64,000 bases of DNA from Fodinibius sp052060035 (GCF_052060035.1 NZ_JBPOEA010000002.1:248001-312000); one strand, 5' to 3'; shown: positions 9,801 through 18,713, numbered from the stretch's first letter. Translations and numbers: made by a program. Notes: generated by a model from the letters alone, not told the origin.

Positions 9801-12018
9801 TGTTTCCTTGGGCATCAACGGCCTCAATATCAATCGTAAATTGTTGTCCCGCCGTTTGTTGGGTGGGGGTGGGTAGTGTAATATCAAAGTTTGTTACTTT
9901 ACCCGCTTCGAAATTAACAGTTGCTGTATTACTGATGGTATTGCCATTGACCGTTGCTGAAACATTCGCCGTTTCTCCGGCGATTGAGGAGGAAGTGAGA
10001 ACTGCTGTGTACGTGCCGTTTCCTTTGTCATTGGCTGTGATCGTTGTGTTTCCATTACTGAAAGTTCCAGCCGTAGTAGTAAGGCTAACAGTTTCTCCAC
10101 CGGTAACGAGGTTATTACCAAACTCATCTTTAAGCTGTACAGTTATCTGAGAGATGGAGGTACCGTTGGCGGTAATGGATGTGGGTTCAGCCGAAATCGT
10201 TGAATTGGAGGTTGAAATTGTACCGGAAGGAATAACATTAAAGGAGTTACTTTCTCCATTAATGTCTTCGATCGCATCAGCATAAATTTTGGTACTGCCC
10301 GTTGAGGTCAACATGATGGGAGTACTCACACTTGAATTGCCATTTAGAATTGTGACATCAAAACTCCCCCCCTGGATAATATTGTCAGCTGTTATGGTCA
10401 ATGTTGAGTCAGATGAAAAAGTGAAGTCATTACCACTGCCATTTAAAGCAGTAATGGTAATATCAAATGATGTTCCGGCTTGTTGTTCACCGATATCTGT
10501 GTCTGTAGAAGTTTTTATTTCGTATCCGGCTAAATCATTTTGGCCAATTATTAAGAAAGACTCGCTACTTACGGCTTGAGCGATCCCAGAAAACTGGGCG
10601 GTTAACTGGACATTAACACCAGTATTATTGGAGTCGATGATTATGTTGTCAAAAGTTGCAATACCATTTGAATTAGTTTGAGTCGCAAGTGTACTGTTAT
10701 CTTTTATAAAATTTTCATTATTAATGTTAATGGTGGTGCCTGACTCAGATACGTTGTTCCCATATTGATCCAATAGTTGTAGGGTAACAGGGGGTTCAAT
10801 GGTTCTACTGTTAGAGCCGGTATTGGTGGGTTGCTGGATAAATTTTAAATCTGAAGCTGAAGCAGGAAGTACTATGATTTCATCAGAAGCGACCGTGGAA
10901 AGTCCGGAACTTTCGAATTTTAGACTGATGGTATCTGCGATGGTGCTACTCAACCCTGTATAGATAATTTCACCTCCACTGGCTTGTATCGTTTGGGTGC
11001 CGATATCAGCATTGCCCGAATTGAGGCTTGCCGTTACTTGAGTTGAGTTGTCAGTTGTGACTTTATTCCCGAACTGATCCCACAGAAAAAGGACCGGTTG
11101 TTGTGGAAATATCTGACCGGCGGTAACGCTACCTGAGGGCTGTGTTTCAACGGTCATAGAGGTAGCCGGGCGCGGATCAACGGTAATCAGTTGAGAAGGC
11201 ACCAATGTAACGCCGGAATAGTTTGCCTGTATCGTTGTGGTTCCTGTTATGGTGGAAGAGAAGGTAGCACTTTTTAGATCTCCCGAAGGGGTGAGCGCCG
11301 TTTGGGGAATTGTACCATTACCTCCAGTTAGTATCCAGTCGGCCTCATCATTCAAGGCAATGTTCCGTATGAAATTTTCTCCCACATCACGTGCAACAGC
11401 ATAGACAGTAATAGAGTTACCTGCCAATAAATTGTCACTTTGAACTATCTGTCCGGTTCCATCAGCTTTAGTTTCTACCTGAACGTTTGAGATGGCACCA
11501 ACAGCAGTGCTAAGGTTTCCGTAATTTGTATCCGGACCCGTTGAACCAGTGTTTGAAATTTGTCCAGTGGTAGGCACGTTAGTAGTATTGGGTCTTAATT
11601 CAAGCCCTTGAATTTCAATTCGCCCAGGACCTGAACCATTTCCACCAGTTTTGCTCTCTTTATCAATAGAGAAGGTTACAGTTTGTGTAGAAATACTACT
11701 AAAACTTGCTTGTAATTGAGTGGCAGCAGATCCGGTTGGTTCAATAGTAATAGTTATATCATCGGCAGTTAGAGCATCATTCCATACAAAACCACTGGGT
11801 AGTGACAAAGCAATAGTTCCTCCACCATTTAGCTGGCCTGATGCGGTTTCACGAATGGTTGGGCCGTCAATAGGTGTAAATCCCTGGGTGGCTACCGAAT
11901 CAATAGAAAGATTGGTGCCTCCTGAAGCTTTGATAACATCTTGTCCAAATGTTTTAGAGGGTGAGAATAACAGAAGCATTATTACACTCCCAATGATTGG
12001 GAATAAATACCCCTTCAT
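6808..12018 (-). CDS. Giant Ig-repeat surface adhesin with type IX secretion sorting domain
   Basis: 1736 aa from the ATG at 12018 (MKGYLFPIIGSVIMLLLFSP, then SKTFGQ); the frame continues to a TTG at 12045. The N-terminal third to half contains at least five Ig/filamin-like (Big_1-type) repeats, each marked by a motif such as LWDQFGNKV, LLDQYGNNV, LKDEFGNNL, DAQGNKV and LRDQFGNRV. These are followed by a beta-solenoid-like region (NTTVDGNLDIEDNTELSIGG), a module with GWNLLANPWAASIDWDD, and a C-terminal domain starting YPNPFTEKTTIEY with DILGRKVKTI and ending KKITYIK. That is the type A sorting domain of T9SS cargo. It probably projects from the cell and binds a surface or polysaccharide. The ligand is unknown. 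It is encoded next to, but terminated separately from, the pilin genes. Confidence 0.85.
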   Translation of the reverse strand: MKGYLFPIIGSVIMLLLFSPSKTFGQDVIKASGGTNLSIDSVATQGFTPIDGPTIRETASGQLNGGGTIALSLPSGFVWNDALTADDITITIEPTGSAATQLQASFSSISTQTVTFSIDKESKTGGNGSGPGRIEIQGLELRPNTTNVPTTGQISNTGSTGPDTNYGNLSTAVGAISNVQVETKADGTGQIVQSDNLLAGNSITVYAVARDVGENFIRNIALNDEADWILTGGNGTIPQTALTPSGDLKSATFSSTITGTTTIQANYSGVTLVPSQLITVDPRPATSMTVETQPSGSVTAGQIFPQQPVLFLWDQFGNKVTTDNSTQVTASLNSGNADIGTQTIQASGGEIIYTGLSSTIADTISLKFESSGLSTVASDEIIVLPASASDLKFIQQPTNTGSNSRTIEPPVTLQLLDQYGNNVSESGTTININNENFIKDNSTLATQTNSNGIATFDNIIIDSNNTGVNVQLTAQFSGIAQAVSSESFLIIGQNDLAGYEIKTSTDTDIGEQQAGTSFDITITALNGSGNDFTFSSDSTLTITADNIIQGGSFDVTILNGNSSVSTPIMLTSTGSTKIYADAIEDINGESNSFNVIPSGTISTSNSTISAEPTSITANGTSISQITVQLKDEFGNNLVTGGETVSLTTTAGTFSNGNTTITANDKGNGTYTAVLTSSSIAGETANVSATVNGNTISNTATVNFEAGKVTNFDITLPTPTQQTAGQQFTIDIEAVDAQGNKVQDFNGNATLSSSATLSSSTNTTINFSSGAASQSVTVNEADSAVTLTLTADNLYNVSSTTGSFIVLPGPPSASTSTVTAVPDVIQNDNSSQSAISVILRDQFGNRVYQSNTVSLNLEQLEANNAATGGVSPDATLSNGSNIPYDASKGVYRDTLISSGTVELVQLTAEFGSGPTTVNQTATIDIVVPNTWTAGGKGKTNTDWTNPENWSQGTVPTPQDYVIIPNIGDLPVLDLNIEMGSFEIQSGVSLTLFGGNSITVSGNTTVDGNLDIEDNTELSIGGNFMGSGSFTAGESTTIEVGGDVSLNSFLARTTDSQITLNGESPQTISTTNFLAQKLNILNDVTVTSGNLIDTSELTITDGNTLEIAQDAGITVDNIKSLTGDGQFILNNNTLVVSGDLSLLNIDTSQGTVIFGIRQGENFADYPNLQRQQINSLSQVQNAVINNINGVRTTEDIIVDGNLTLENGELIISSGKSLIAPNQTYNNGSLRIRRSINNKGWIMMGSPINSTFSDLFDELETQGIANSDYPNKQPNLLYYLENAQCTDQDGNSTPCTDNQRWRKPADINNNVHLANADSTGRGYFFYAFGNVDGDNNYNTSLPKTLSISGEEYQYQNTTFNFSAVTYTASADTIESMVGWNLLANPWAASIDWDDTNWTKTNIDNVIYVWDPSTNSYQTWNGIDGSLENGLIAPFQAFWVKANGATPELTANKSAKTTGAKFYGKSQKKPASIGFKLEADTLETETHITLTPDGSNDKDRRDGYRLLPFETETYLELFTTFDDGTELAINNLARSFGKEVSIPLHVGGFKDGQAINGEYTLSWPKFGDVPEEWTIILEDRKSGEKIDLRKNTFYSFNLSQSKAKTPLQNTVENFKLVNNPKPDVQAKSQQKSSDEESRFVIRISPGADGSDVPNEYSLGKNYPNPFTEKTTIEYNTPVESEVQIHVYDILGRKVKTILDERRPADYHEIDWTPNQLASGIYIVVMRAEGKQFSKKITYIK

Positions 12019-12227
12019 AAATGATATGTCATTACTCCTATTCAAGCCGCCGTATTAATAGATGTCTATTGCCTGTCAATGATAACTGATCTTAAAATAG
12101 AAAGTACGATAACAAAGATTGAATTAAAAAGCTTTAAAGATCAGATCAAAGCGGCTATATTGTGCTCTATTTGGCGTTGATAAATTATAATTTACTAATC
12201 TCTTTTAACTGTACGGATAATCCATTT

Positions 12228-12932
12228 ATGAAAGGTATTATTTTAGCAGGCGGCACAGGATCACGATTATATCCACTGACGAAAGTAACCAACAAGCATT
12301 TATTGCCGGTGGGTAATCAACCGATGATCTATTATCCCATTCAAAAATTGACGGAAGCAGGTATTGACGAAATACTGATTGTTACCGGTACCGAGCATAT
12401 GGGGGATGTGGTAAACCTGTTGGGATCGGGTAAGGATTTTGACTGCCGGTTCACTTATAAAGTCCAGGATGAGGCCGGTGGTATCGCCCAGGCATTGGGG
12501 CTGGCGGAAAATTTTGTGGGTGATGATTCTATGACCGTAATTTTGGGGGATAATATTTTTCAAACTTCCCTGAAGAAAGCAATAAATGCATATCCCGGCA
12601 ATGGCGCACAGATATTACTAAAAGAAGTGAATGATCCCGAACGTTTTGGGGTAGCCGAGGTTGAGGGAGATAAAATTGTGGGTATTGAAGAAAAACCCGA
12701 GCAGCCTAAAAGCAATTTAGCGGTGACCGGTGTTTATATGTTTGATGCCCGGGTATTCGATTTTATTCGGGATTTGGAACCTTCAGACCGAGGGGAGTTA
12801 GAAATTACGGATGTGAACAATCACTATATCCGGGAAAAGGCCATGCGATTTTCAGTGATGGAAGGTTGGTGGACTGATGCAGGAACACTATCATCATATA
12901 AGCGAGCGAACAAACTGGTTGATTCTGAATAA
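12228..12932 (+). CDS. rmlA: Sugar-1-phosphate nucleotidyltransferase (short RmlA-type glucose-1-phosphate thymidylyltransferase)
   Basis: 234 aa from the ATG at 12228, which puts the nucleotide-binding motif GGTGSRLYPLT at residues 8-18; earlier in-frame codons would add a non-conserved extension. It carries NKHLLPVGNQPMIYYPI, typical for sugar-nucleotide transferases. It forms dTDP-glucose from dTTP and glucose-1-phosphate if it follows the pathway of its neighbours. It is about 50 residues shorter than enterobacterial RmlA, lacking the C-terminal allosteric part. Its stop overlaps the next start by one base (TAATG). Another nucleotide or sugar specificity is possible. Confidence 0.8.
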   Translation: MKGIILAGGTGSRLYPLTKVTNKHLLPVGNQPMIYYPIQKLTEAGIDEILIVTGTEHMGDVVNLLGSGKDFDCRFTYKVQDEAGGIAQALGLAENFVGDDSMTVILGDNIFQTSLKKAINAYPGNGAQILLKEVNDPERFGVAEVEGDKIVGIEEKPEQPKSNLAVTGVYMFDARVFDFIRDLEPSDRGELEITDVNNHYIREKAMRFSVMEGWWTDAGTLSSYKRANKLVDSE

Positions 12933-13804
12933 TGATAAAAGCAATACTACTTGGGGCATCAGGACAATTGGGGAAGGAGTGGCAACGTATTGTTGAACAA
13001 GATCACTCGGATGAGATTAAGTTACTGCCGTATACTTCCAGTGATTTGGATATTACGCATTACCAAAAGGTTTCGGATGAGTTTCGCGAGCAGAAACCGG
13101 ATGTGGTCATAAATTGTGCCGCCTATACCGATGTTGATGGAGCGGAGAACCATCGCAAGTTGACACGTAAAGTGAATACCGAGGCGGTTTTATATTTGGC
13201 GGAGCTAAGCAACGAACTGGATTTTACCCTTATTCACTATTCGACCGATTATGTATTTCCCGGGATAAAGCTTAACAAGAGAGAATTTCCGGAGGGTTAT
13301 CCCGAAACATATTCGGCTGATCCCATCAACTGGTACGGCAAGACCAAATGGGAGGGCGAACAGGCTATTCGTCAGACGACTAAAAATCACCTTGTTATTC
13401 GGGTGTCTTGGTTATGCGGAAGAGATGGATCTAACTTTGTGAAGACGATGCTGCGATTGGGAAAAGAGCGCGATGAGCTTCAGGTGGTCAATGACCAATG
13501 GGGCAGTCCCACCTTTGCTGAAAATGTTGTCACAAATTGTCTGAACTTGCTTCATCAACAGGCAAATGGAACCTACCATGTCACATCTAAGGGGCTCATC
13601 ACATGGTACGATTTTGCCGAAGCTATTTTTACAATAAGTGATATCGAGGTTTCATTAGAGAAAGTTACCTCGGATGCATTTCCCACCAAGGCTCAGCGTC
13701 CGTACTTCTCGAAGTTGAATACAAATAAGATTGAAGGAGTGCCGGGAAGTGAACTGATTGATTGGAAAAAGGGATTGCGAAAGTTGTTAGGTCAGTTACA
13801 GTAA
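12932..13804 (+). CDS. rmlD: dTDP-4-dehydrorhamnose reductase
   Basis: A 290-aa short-chain reductase of the RmlD subfamily that makes dTDP-L-rhamnose from the 4-keto intermediate with NAD(P)H. Visible are the N-terminal GASGQLGKEW Rossmann motif, VVINCAAYTDVDGAE, the catalytic STDYVFPG and YGKTKWEGE (Tyr and Lys of the YxxxK pair), and the late QRPYFSKLNTNKI. Length is normal. It is the second gene of the rhamnose operon, overlapping rmlA by one base. Confidence 0.93.
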   Translation: MIKAILLGASGQLGKEWQRIVEQDHSDEIKLLPYTSSDLDITHYQKVSDEFREQKPDVVINCAAYTDVDGAENHRKLTRKVNTEAVLYLAELSNELDFTLIHYSTDYVFPGIKLNKREFPEGYPETYSADPINWYGKTKWEGEQAIRQTTKNHLVIRVSWLCGRDGSNFVKTMLRLGKERDELQVVNDQWGSPTFAENVVTNCLNLLHQQANGTYHVTSKGLITWYDFAEAIFTISDIEVSLEKVTSDAFPTKAQRPYFSKLNTNKIEGVPGSELIDWKKGLRKLLGQLQ

Positions 13805-13860
13805 ACTCCTCTATAAATCATTATATTAGATTTTAAATTTTAATCGTAACAGCTTTTTTA

Positions 13861-14406
13861 ATGGAGATTGTTGAAACAACTATTCCCGATGTGTTACTGC
13901 TGAAACCGGAAGTTTATAAGGATGATCGGGGATTTTTTCTGGAAACCTATCGCGAGGAACATCTGCAATCGAAAAATATTGATGTCCATTTTGTACAGGA
14001 TAACCTCTCAAAATCTCAGAAGAATACCGTAAGGGGATTGCATTATCAGATTGAGTGCCAACAAGATAAACTGTTGATGGTGATGCAGGGAGCTATTTTG
14101 GATGTAGCGGTGGATTTACGTAAGGATTCGCCTACGTTTGGGGAGTATGTGGCGATGGAGTTGTCGGCCGAGAACAAACACCAGATGTTTATCCCGAAAG
14201 GATTTGCTCACGGATTTTCGGTCCTTTCTGATGAGGCCCTTGTTTACTATAAGTGCAGCGACTATTATTACCCCGAGGGTGAGCGGGGACTGTTTTGGGA
14301 TGATCCGGAACTGGATATTGACTGGAAGGTTAGCGATCCCATCATTTCTGAGAAAGATCAGGATCAGCCCCAATTACATGAAATTAGAAATAAAGACTTA
14401 TTCTGA
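13861..14406 (+). CDS. rmlC: dTDP-4-dehydrorhamnose 3,5-epimerase
   Basis: A 181-aa cupin-fold epimerase. Family motifs are present: DDRGFFLETY, VQDNLSKS, VRGLHYQ with the catalytic His, and FIPKGFAHGF with the second conserved His region. It converts dTDP-4-keto-6-deoxyglucose to the rhamno form. Its stop (TGA) overlaps the rmlB ATG by one base. The 56-bp gap before it is the only sizeable gap in the operon and shows no terminator. Confidence 0.95.
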   Translation: MEIVETTIPDVLLLKPEVYKDDRGFFLETYREEHLQSKNIDVHFVQDNLSKSQKNTVRGLHYQIECQQDKLLMVMQGAILDVAVDLRKDSPTFGEYVAMELSAENKHQMFIPKGFAHGFSVLSDEALVYYKCSDYYYPEGERGLFWDDPELDIDWKVSDPIISEKDQDQPQLHEIRNKDLF

Positions 14407-15413
14407 TGAAGAAACGAATATTAGTTACAGGTGGTGCGGGATTCATCGGGTCTAATTTGCTTTTATATCTGCACGAGAATTATCCCGACTATGAGTTGCT
14501 CAACATCGATAAACTTAGCTATGCATCAGACCTATCATATTTGAGCGATATTAAGAACTCCAATCGATATACCTTTAAAAAACTGGATCTGGTTGATCGG
14601 GAGGCCGTAAGGGATATTATCCGCAGCTATAAACCCGAGGGGGTGTTTCACCTTGCCGCAGAGTCGCATGTAGATAACTCGATCAAAGGTCCGGAACCGT
14701 TTATTAAGTCCAACGTGCTGGGGACATTTAACTTGGTTGAGGAGTGCCGCCAGCTTTGGAAAGAGGATGAAAAACAGTGGCAGAACAACCGGTTTTTGCA
14801 TGTTTCTACGGACGAAGTTTATGGGGAACTGGGAGAACAGGGTGCTTTTTCCGAGGATTCTCCTTACGCTCCTAATTCTCCATATTCGGCATCCAAGGCA
14901 GGCAGTGATTTTATTATCCGGTCGTACTTTCATACTTATGGAATGAATGTGGTAACTACGAACTGCTCCAATAATTTTGGTCCGCATCAGCACGACGAAA
15001 AGCTGATACCCACCGTTATTCGAACTGCTTTAAATCATGAAGATATTCCCGTGTACGGGAAGGGCGAAAACGTACGTGACTGGCTTTATGTTCAGGATCA
15101 TTGTCGAGCCCTGGATCTGGTTTTCAACGAGGGGGAATCGGGAGAAACCTATATTGTAGGAGGAGACAACGAGTGGAAGAATATCGATCTGGTCAATGAG
15201 ATTTGTGATATCCTTAATCAAGAAGTGGGAGATGCCCCGGACTCAGACTTTAAAAAGTTGATTACCTTTGTTACTGATCGCCCGGGACATGATTTTCGCT
15301 ATGCCATTGACGCCTCAAAAATTAGAGAAGAGCTGGGTTGGAAGAGTGAAGAATCATTTGAGCAGCGATTGAGAGAAACCGTAAGGTGGTATATTCACCG
15401 ATATCGAAAATAG
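14406..15413 (+). CDS. rmlB: dTDP-glucose 4,6-dehydratase
   Basis: A 335-aa extended short-chain dehydrogenase. GGAGFIGSNLL binds NAD near the N-terminus. HLAAESHVDNSI, the catalytic STDEVYGEL and YSASKAGSDF (YxxxK) follow, then NNFGPHQ and RPGHDFRYAIDASK. These are diagnostic of RmlB. It makes dTDP-4-keto-6-deoxy-D-glucose. It is last in the operon. The order A-D-C-B differs from the common B-D-A-C. Confidence 0.96.
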   Translation: MKKRILVTGGAGFIGSNLLLYLHENYPDYELLNIDKLSYASDLSYLSDIKNSNRYTFKKLDLVDREAVRDIIRSYKPEGVFHLAAESHVDNSIKGPEPFIKSNVLGTFNLVEECRQLWKEDEKQWQNNRFLHVSTDEVYGELGEQGAFSEDSPYAPNSPYSASKAGSDFIIRSYFHTYGMNVVTTNCSNNFGPHQHDEKLIPTVIRTALNHEDIPVYGKGENVRDWLYVQDHCRALDLVFNEGESGETYIVGGDNEWKNIDLVNEICDILNQEVGDAPDSDFKKLITFVTDRPGHDFRYAIDASKIREELGWKSEESFEQRLRETVRWYIHRYRK

Positions 15414-15507
15414 CTTTTTCCTCTCTTGATTAAATAGTTAGTTCCTTTCTTTTAAGAGAGCAAGTTTTGATAAAAAATAGTTGAAGGTCTTTTATTTCTG
15501 ACATATA

Positions 15508-15527
15508 TTAAGATAAAATTGTCTTAA
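15508..15527. promoter_or_regulatory. Rrf2-type operator candidate, site 1 (upstream of rrf2 gene)
   Basis: TTAAGATAAAATTGTCTTAA, a near-perfect 20-bp palindrome ending 15 bases before the regulator ATG. It is one of five sites in the window with WTAAGA, eight bases, then TCTTAA. The position suggests autoregulation. Confidence 0.75.
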
Positions 15528-15542
15528 TTCAGAAATTAACCT

Positions 15543-15995
15543 ATGATCTTCTCGAAATCGTGTGTTTATGGGCTCCGAGCTTCAATCTATCTGGCATCGA
15601 TTTCGGGAGAGGAGTATATCTCTATCAAAGGATTGAGTGATAAGTTGGATATTTCATTTCACTTTTTGACAAAGATACTTCAGGAATTGACTGCCGCTAA
15701 CCTACTGGAATCTATGAAGGGGCCTAAGGGCGGTGTGCGGTTATCTCGACCGGGTAGTGAAATTACGCTGAAAGAAGTGGTTGAAGCGATTGACGGCCCG
15801 GCCATTTTTACCGAGTGTGTGTTAGGGCTGCCTGGATGTGGACACGATAAACCATGTCCCATGCATGACATGTGGGAAGGGACTCGAGATAAAATAAACC
15901 AGGTATTTACAACTACAAGTTTAGAGGATATGTCGAAAGAAGGGAAAGCAAAGGATTTGAGAATAACCCCGGATGGAAAGTTTATATGGAGTTGA
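15543..15995 (+). CDS. Rrf2-family [Fe-S] transcriptional regulator (NsrR/IscR-like)
   Basis: 150 aa. Winged-helix start MIFSKSCVYGLRASIYLA, recognition region SIKGLSDKLDISFHFLTKIL, wing GPKGGVRLSRP, and three Cys at 92, 99 and 105 in the cluster loop (C-x6-C-x5-C), like the ligand set of NsrR, IscR and RsrR. Such proteins sense NO, redox or Fe-S status by an iron-sulfur cluster and usually repress. It is encoded just upstream of the nos cluster, with a palindrome in its own promoter that recurs upstream of ric, nirK and other genes here. The NO-sensing role is inferred from that target set. Confidence 0.88.
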   Translation: MIFSKSCVYGLRASIYLASISGEEYISIKGLSDKLDISFHFLTKILQELTAANLLESMKGPKGGVRLSRPGSEITLKEVVEAIDGPAIFTECVLGLPGCGHDKPCPMHDMWEGTRDKINQVFTTTSLEDMSKEGKAKDLRITPDGKFIWS

Positions 15996-16206
15996 GTATG
16001 AGACGGTATTGCATGCTTGCAAGTAAATACAAAATACTCATTGCATCAGTGCAAAGTATGGAGATATTAACGCAATACTTGGATATCCATATTCAGCTAA
16101 AATGATGATTTAACCTTTTTAAAACTGAAAATGAAACCCTAAACAAAGTTGGCACCCATATTGCATGATTATTAATAGAAGACAAGAAACTCTTAAAAAG
16201 AAAAGG
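15996..16206 (+). promoter_or_regulatory. nos promoter region with FNR/CRP-format palindrome
   Basis: A 211-bp gap upstream of the nos genes. It contains TTGCA-TCAG-TGCAA at 16041-16054, a perfect 5-4-5 palindrome in the spacing used by CRP/FNR-family proteins, and a looser symmetric stretch (GTATT ... AATAC) around 16006-16030. No WTAAGA-n8-TCTTAA site is present here, so nos may be under a different regulator. No protein was identified that would bind. Confidence 0.4.
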
Positions 16207-16680
16207 ATGATGAAATCAACGATTACAAAAGTGGCCGGATTGCTTATGCTAACGGCAGTATTGCTCATTGGCTGTGGAGGAAATTCGGATAATAATTCCG
16301 AGAATGATAACGCTCAAAAAAAGGAGCAGGAGCTGACCGAATTTGAAATTACGCATGGTATCGGTCCGGTTAAAGAAGAAATTACTATCGGCGAAATCGA
16401 TGCCGAGCTGGCTAAAGAAGGGATGCGCGTTTTTGATATGAAGTGCGGTGCGTGTCACAAGTTGGACAAGCGCTATGTAGGGCCTCCGTTGGGAGGGATT
16501 ATGAATGCGCGTAGTCCTGCCTATGTAATGAATATGATTTTAAATCCGGATGAAATGTTAAAGAAACATCCTGTTGCAAAGTCATTAGTCACGGAATATC
16601 CGACCCGGATGACGAATCAGCAATTGACAAGAGAAAAGGCACGAGCCGTGGTAGAATACCTGGCACAGGAATCACAATAA
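16207..16680 (+). CDS. nosC: c-type cytochrome lipoprotein of the nos cluster
   Basis: 157 aa from the ATG at 16207; an ATG at 16165 would add 14 charged residues before the signal peptide. Lipobox LLIGC, an Asn/Asp/Lys-rich linker, then a class I cytochrome c domain with CGACH (heme) and a late Met in YPTRMT as probable axial ligand. Monoheme cytochromes next to nosZ in clade II clusters are thought to pass electrons to NosZ. It precedes nosZ by 37 bases. Confidence 0.82.
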   Translation: MMKSTITKVAGLLMLTAVLLIGCGGNSDNNSENDNAQKKEQELTEFEITHGIGPVKEEITIGEIDAELAKEGMRVFDMKCGACHKLDKRYVGPPLGGIMNARSPAYVMNMILNPDEMLKKHPVAKSLVTEYPTRMTNQQLTREKARAVVEYLAQESQ

Positions 16681-16717
16681 ATAATCGCTAATACATAACA
16701 ATCAAATACACACTACT

Positions 16718-18694
16718 ATGAATAAACTGTTAAAAAAATCGTTGCTGTGGTCGCTTGCGGCAATAACAGCAATGGGTTTTATATCTATGGGATGTAGCTC
16801 GAACGGGGAGTTTGGTTCCTCTTCTGACGCTGCAGAGAAGGTTTATGTAGCTCCGGGAGAGCATGATGAATTTTACGGTTTCTTTTCCGGGGGATACAAT
16901 GGTCAGTTGGGCGTTTATGGACTGCCTTCTGGTCGACATATCTTTACCATTCCGGTCTTTTCACAGGCTGCAGTAAATGGATATGGATATTCTGAAGAAA
17001 CAAAAGCCATGTTGCAGACCACCGACGGATTTGTACCATGGGGAGATGCACACCACCCTGAGCTTTCTCAAACGGAAGGAGAAACCGATGGGCGCTGGGT
17101 ATTTATTAATGAAAATAATACTCCGCGTGTTGCTCGTATTGGTTTGGATGAGTTTAAAACACAAGAGATAATTGAGATCCCTAATTCAGCGGGTAACCAT
17201 GCATCATCTTTTGTGACGCCAAACACCGAGTACGTATCTGCCGCTACGCGGTTTAGTATACCTATGAACGAGGATGATCTGCAGAATATGGATGTGAGCA
17301 TTGACAGTTATAAAGAGAATTTCAAAGGAACCATCTCTTTTATCAAGGTGTCTGACGAAGGAAAGATGAATATCGATTTCCAAATTATGATGCCGGGCTT
17401 CAACTATGATCTTTCCCACGCAGGAAAAGGCCCTTCTGACGGTTGGTCGTTCTTTACTTCGTACAACAGTGAAGAAGCAAATACGATGCTGGAAATCAAT
17501 GCTTCAAGGAATGACAAGGACTATATCGCAGCTATTAACTGGAAGAAAGCGGCCGAATATGCCAAAGAAGGCAAGGGTAAAATGATTCCCGGTGAGCACT
17601 ATCGCAACTATATCGATCATGAAGAAGGTGGTGTTGCCAAAAGTGAAGTTATTGAAGAAGTACGCGTGCTTGATCCGCGTAAACTGGAAGGCATTGTATA
17701 TTTCTTGCCTACGCCTAAATCACCACACGGTGTTGATGTAGATCCTACGGGACAATATATCGCGGCCGGTGGTAAGCTATCAACGGTGATTCCGGTACAC
17801 TCATTTGACAAAATGATGACTGCTATCGAGAATGAAGACTTCGAAGGCGAAGAACAAGGCATCCCGGTATTAAATTACGATTCAATTCTGCACGGTGAGG
17901 TTGAAAACCCGGGCTTGGGACCACTCCACACCGAGTTTGACGGCAAAGGATATGCCTATACAACAGCCTTTATCTCATCAGAAATTGTTAAATGGGATAT
18001 TGAAAAAACAGAAGTTGTTGATCGTATCGATGTGTATTACTCACCCGGTCACTTGATGATTCCAGGTGGTGACAGTCGGAATCCCGATGGTAAATACTTG
18101 GTAGCATTGAATAAAATTACCAAAGACCGCTATCTGCCAACAGGACCAGAGATGTTCCACTCGGCACAGCTGATTGATATTTCCGGTGATAAGATGCAGT
18201 TGTTGCTCGACTTCCCAACCGAAGGTGAACCGCACTACGCCCAGGGTATTACGGCTGACAAGGTGAAGAAGCGTCAGAAACGATTCTACGAAATCGATGA
18301 TAATAATCACCCTCGTGCAGCTAAAAGTGAAAAAGAAACACGCGTAGAGCGTAATGGCAACGAAGTGCATGTATATATGACCACTATCCGAAGCCACTTT
18401 GCGCCTGATAATATTGAGGGTATTAAAGTGGGTGACGAAGTGTACTTCCATGTAACAAATCTGGAGCAGGACTGGGACGTACCACACGGTTTCGCGATGA
18501 AAGGTGCCAATAATGCTGAACTGCTTATTATGCCGGGCGAAACGTTGACATTGAAGTGGCAACCTAAAAAAGTGGGTGTTTTTCCATTCTATTGCACCGA
18601 CTTCTGTTCAGCTCTGCACCAAGAGATGCAGGGTTATGTACGGGTATCGCCAGAAAGTTCAGACACACCGATCTCTTATAGCACAGGTCAGTAA
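16718..18694 (+). CDS. nosZ: Nitrous-oxide reductase, clade II (Sec/lipoprotein type)
   Basis: A 658-aa periplasmic enzyme that reduces N2O to N2. The signal has no twin arginine; a lipobox ISMGC puts the lipidated Cys at 26, typical of clade II. The propeller domain carries CuZ His residues, for example DAHHPE (112-113), HASSF, DLSHAGKG and SPHGVDV. The C-terminal cupredoxin domain carries the CuA site: DVPHGF, then CTDFC-SALH-QEM with C626, C630, H634 and M637. Length and motifs are complete. A GC-rich hairpin follows its stop. Confidence 0.97.
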   Translation: MNKLLKKSLLWSLAAITAMGFISMGCSSNGEFGSSSDAAEKVYVAPGEHDEFYGFFSGGYNGQLGVYGLPSGRHIFTIPVFSQAAVNGYGYSEETKAMLQTTDGFVPWGDAHHPELSQTEGETDGRWVFINENNTPRVARIGLDEFKTQEIIEIPNSAGNHASSFVTPNTEYVSAATRFSIPMNEDDLQNMDVSIDSYKENFKGTISFIKVSDEGKMNIDFQIMMPGFNYDLSHAGKGPSDGWSFFTSYNSEEANTMLEINASRNDKDYIAAINWKKAAEYAKEGKGKMIPGEHYRNYIDHEEGGVAKSEVIEEVRVLDPRKLEGIVYFLPTPKSPHGVDVDPTGQYIAAGGKLSTVIPVHSFDKMMTAIENEDFEGEEQGIPVLNYDSILHGEVENPGLGPLHTEFDGKGYAYTTAFISSEIVKWDIEKTEVVDRIDVYYSPGHLMIPGGDSRNPDGKYLVALNKITKDRYLPTGPEMFHSAQLIDISGDKMQLLLDFPTEGEPHYAQGITADKVKKRQKRFYEIDDNNHPRAAKSEKETRVERNGNEVHVYMTTIRSHFAPDNIEGIKVGDEVYFHVTNLEQDWDVPHGFAMKGANNAELLIMPGETLTLKWQPKKVGVFPFYCTDFCSALHQEMQGYVRVSPESSDTPISYSTGQ

Positions 18695-18713
18695 AGTGAC
18701 CTCAATCCTTGGG

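Noticed and set aside
16718..18694. NosZ as clade I (Tat-exported) enzyme
   Set aside because: The N-terminus has no twin-arginine motif and has a lipobox, and the gene order with nosC, a membrane protein and nosL fits clade II.
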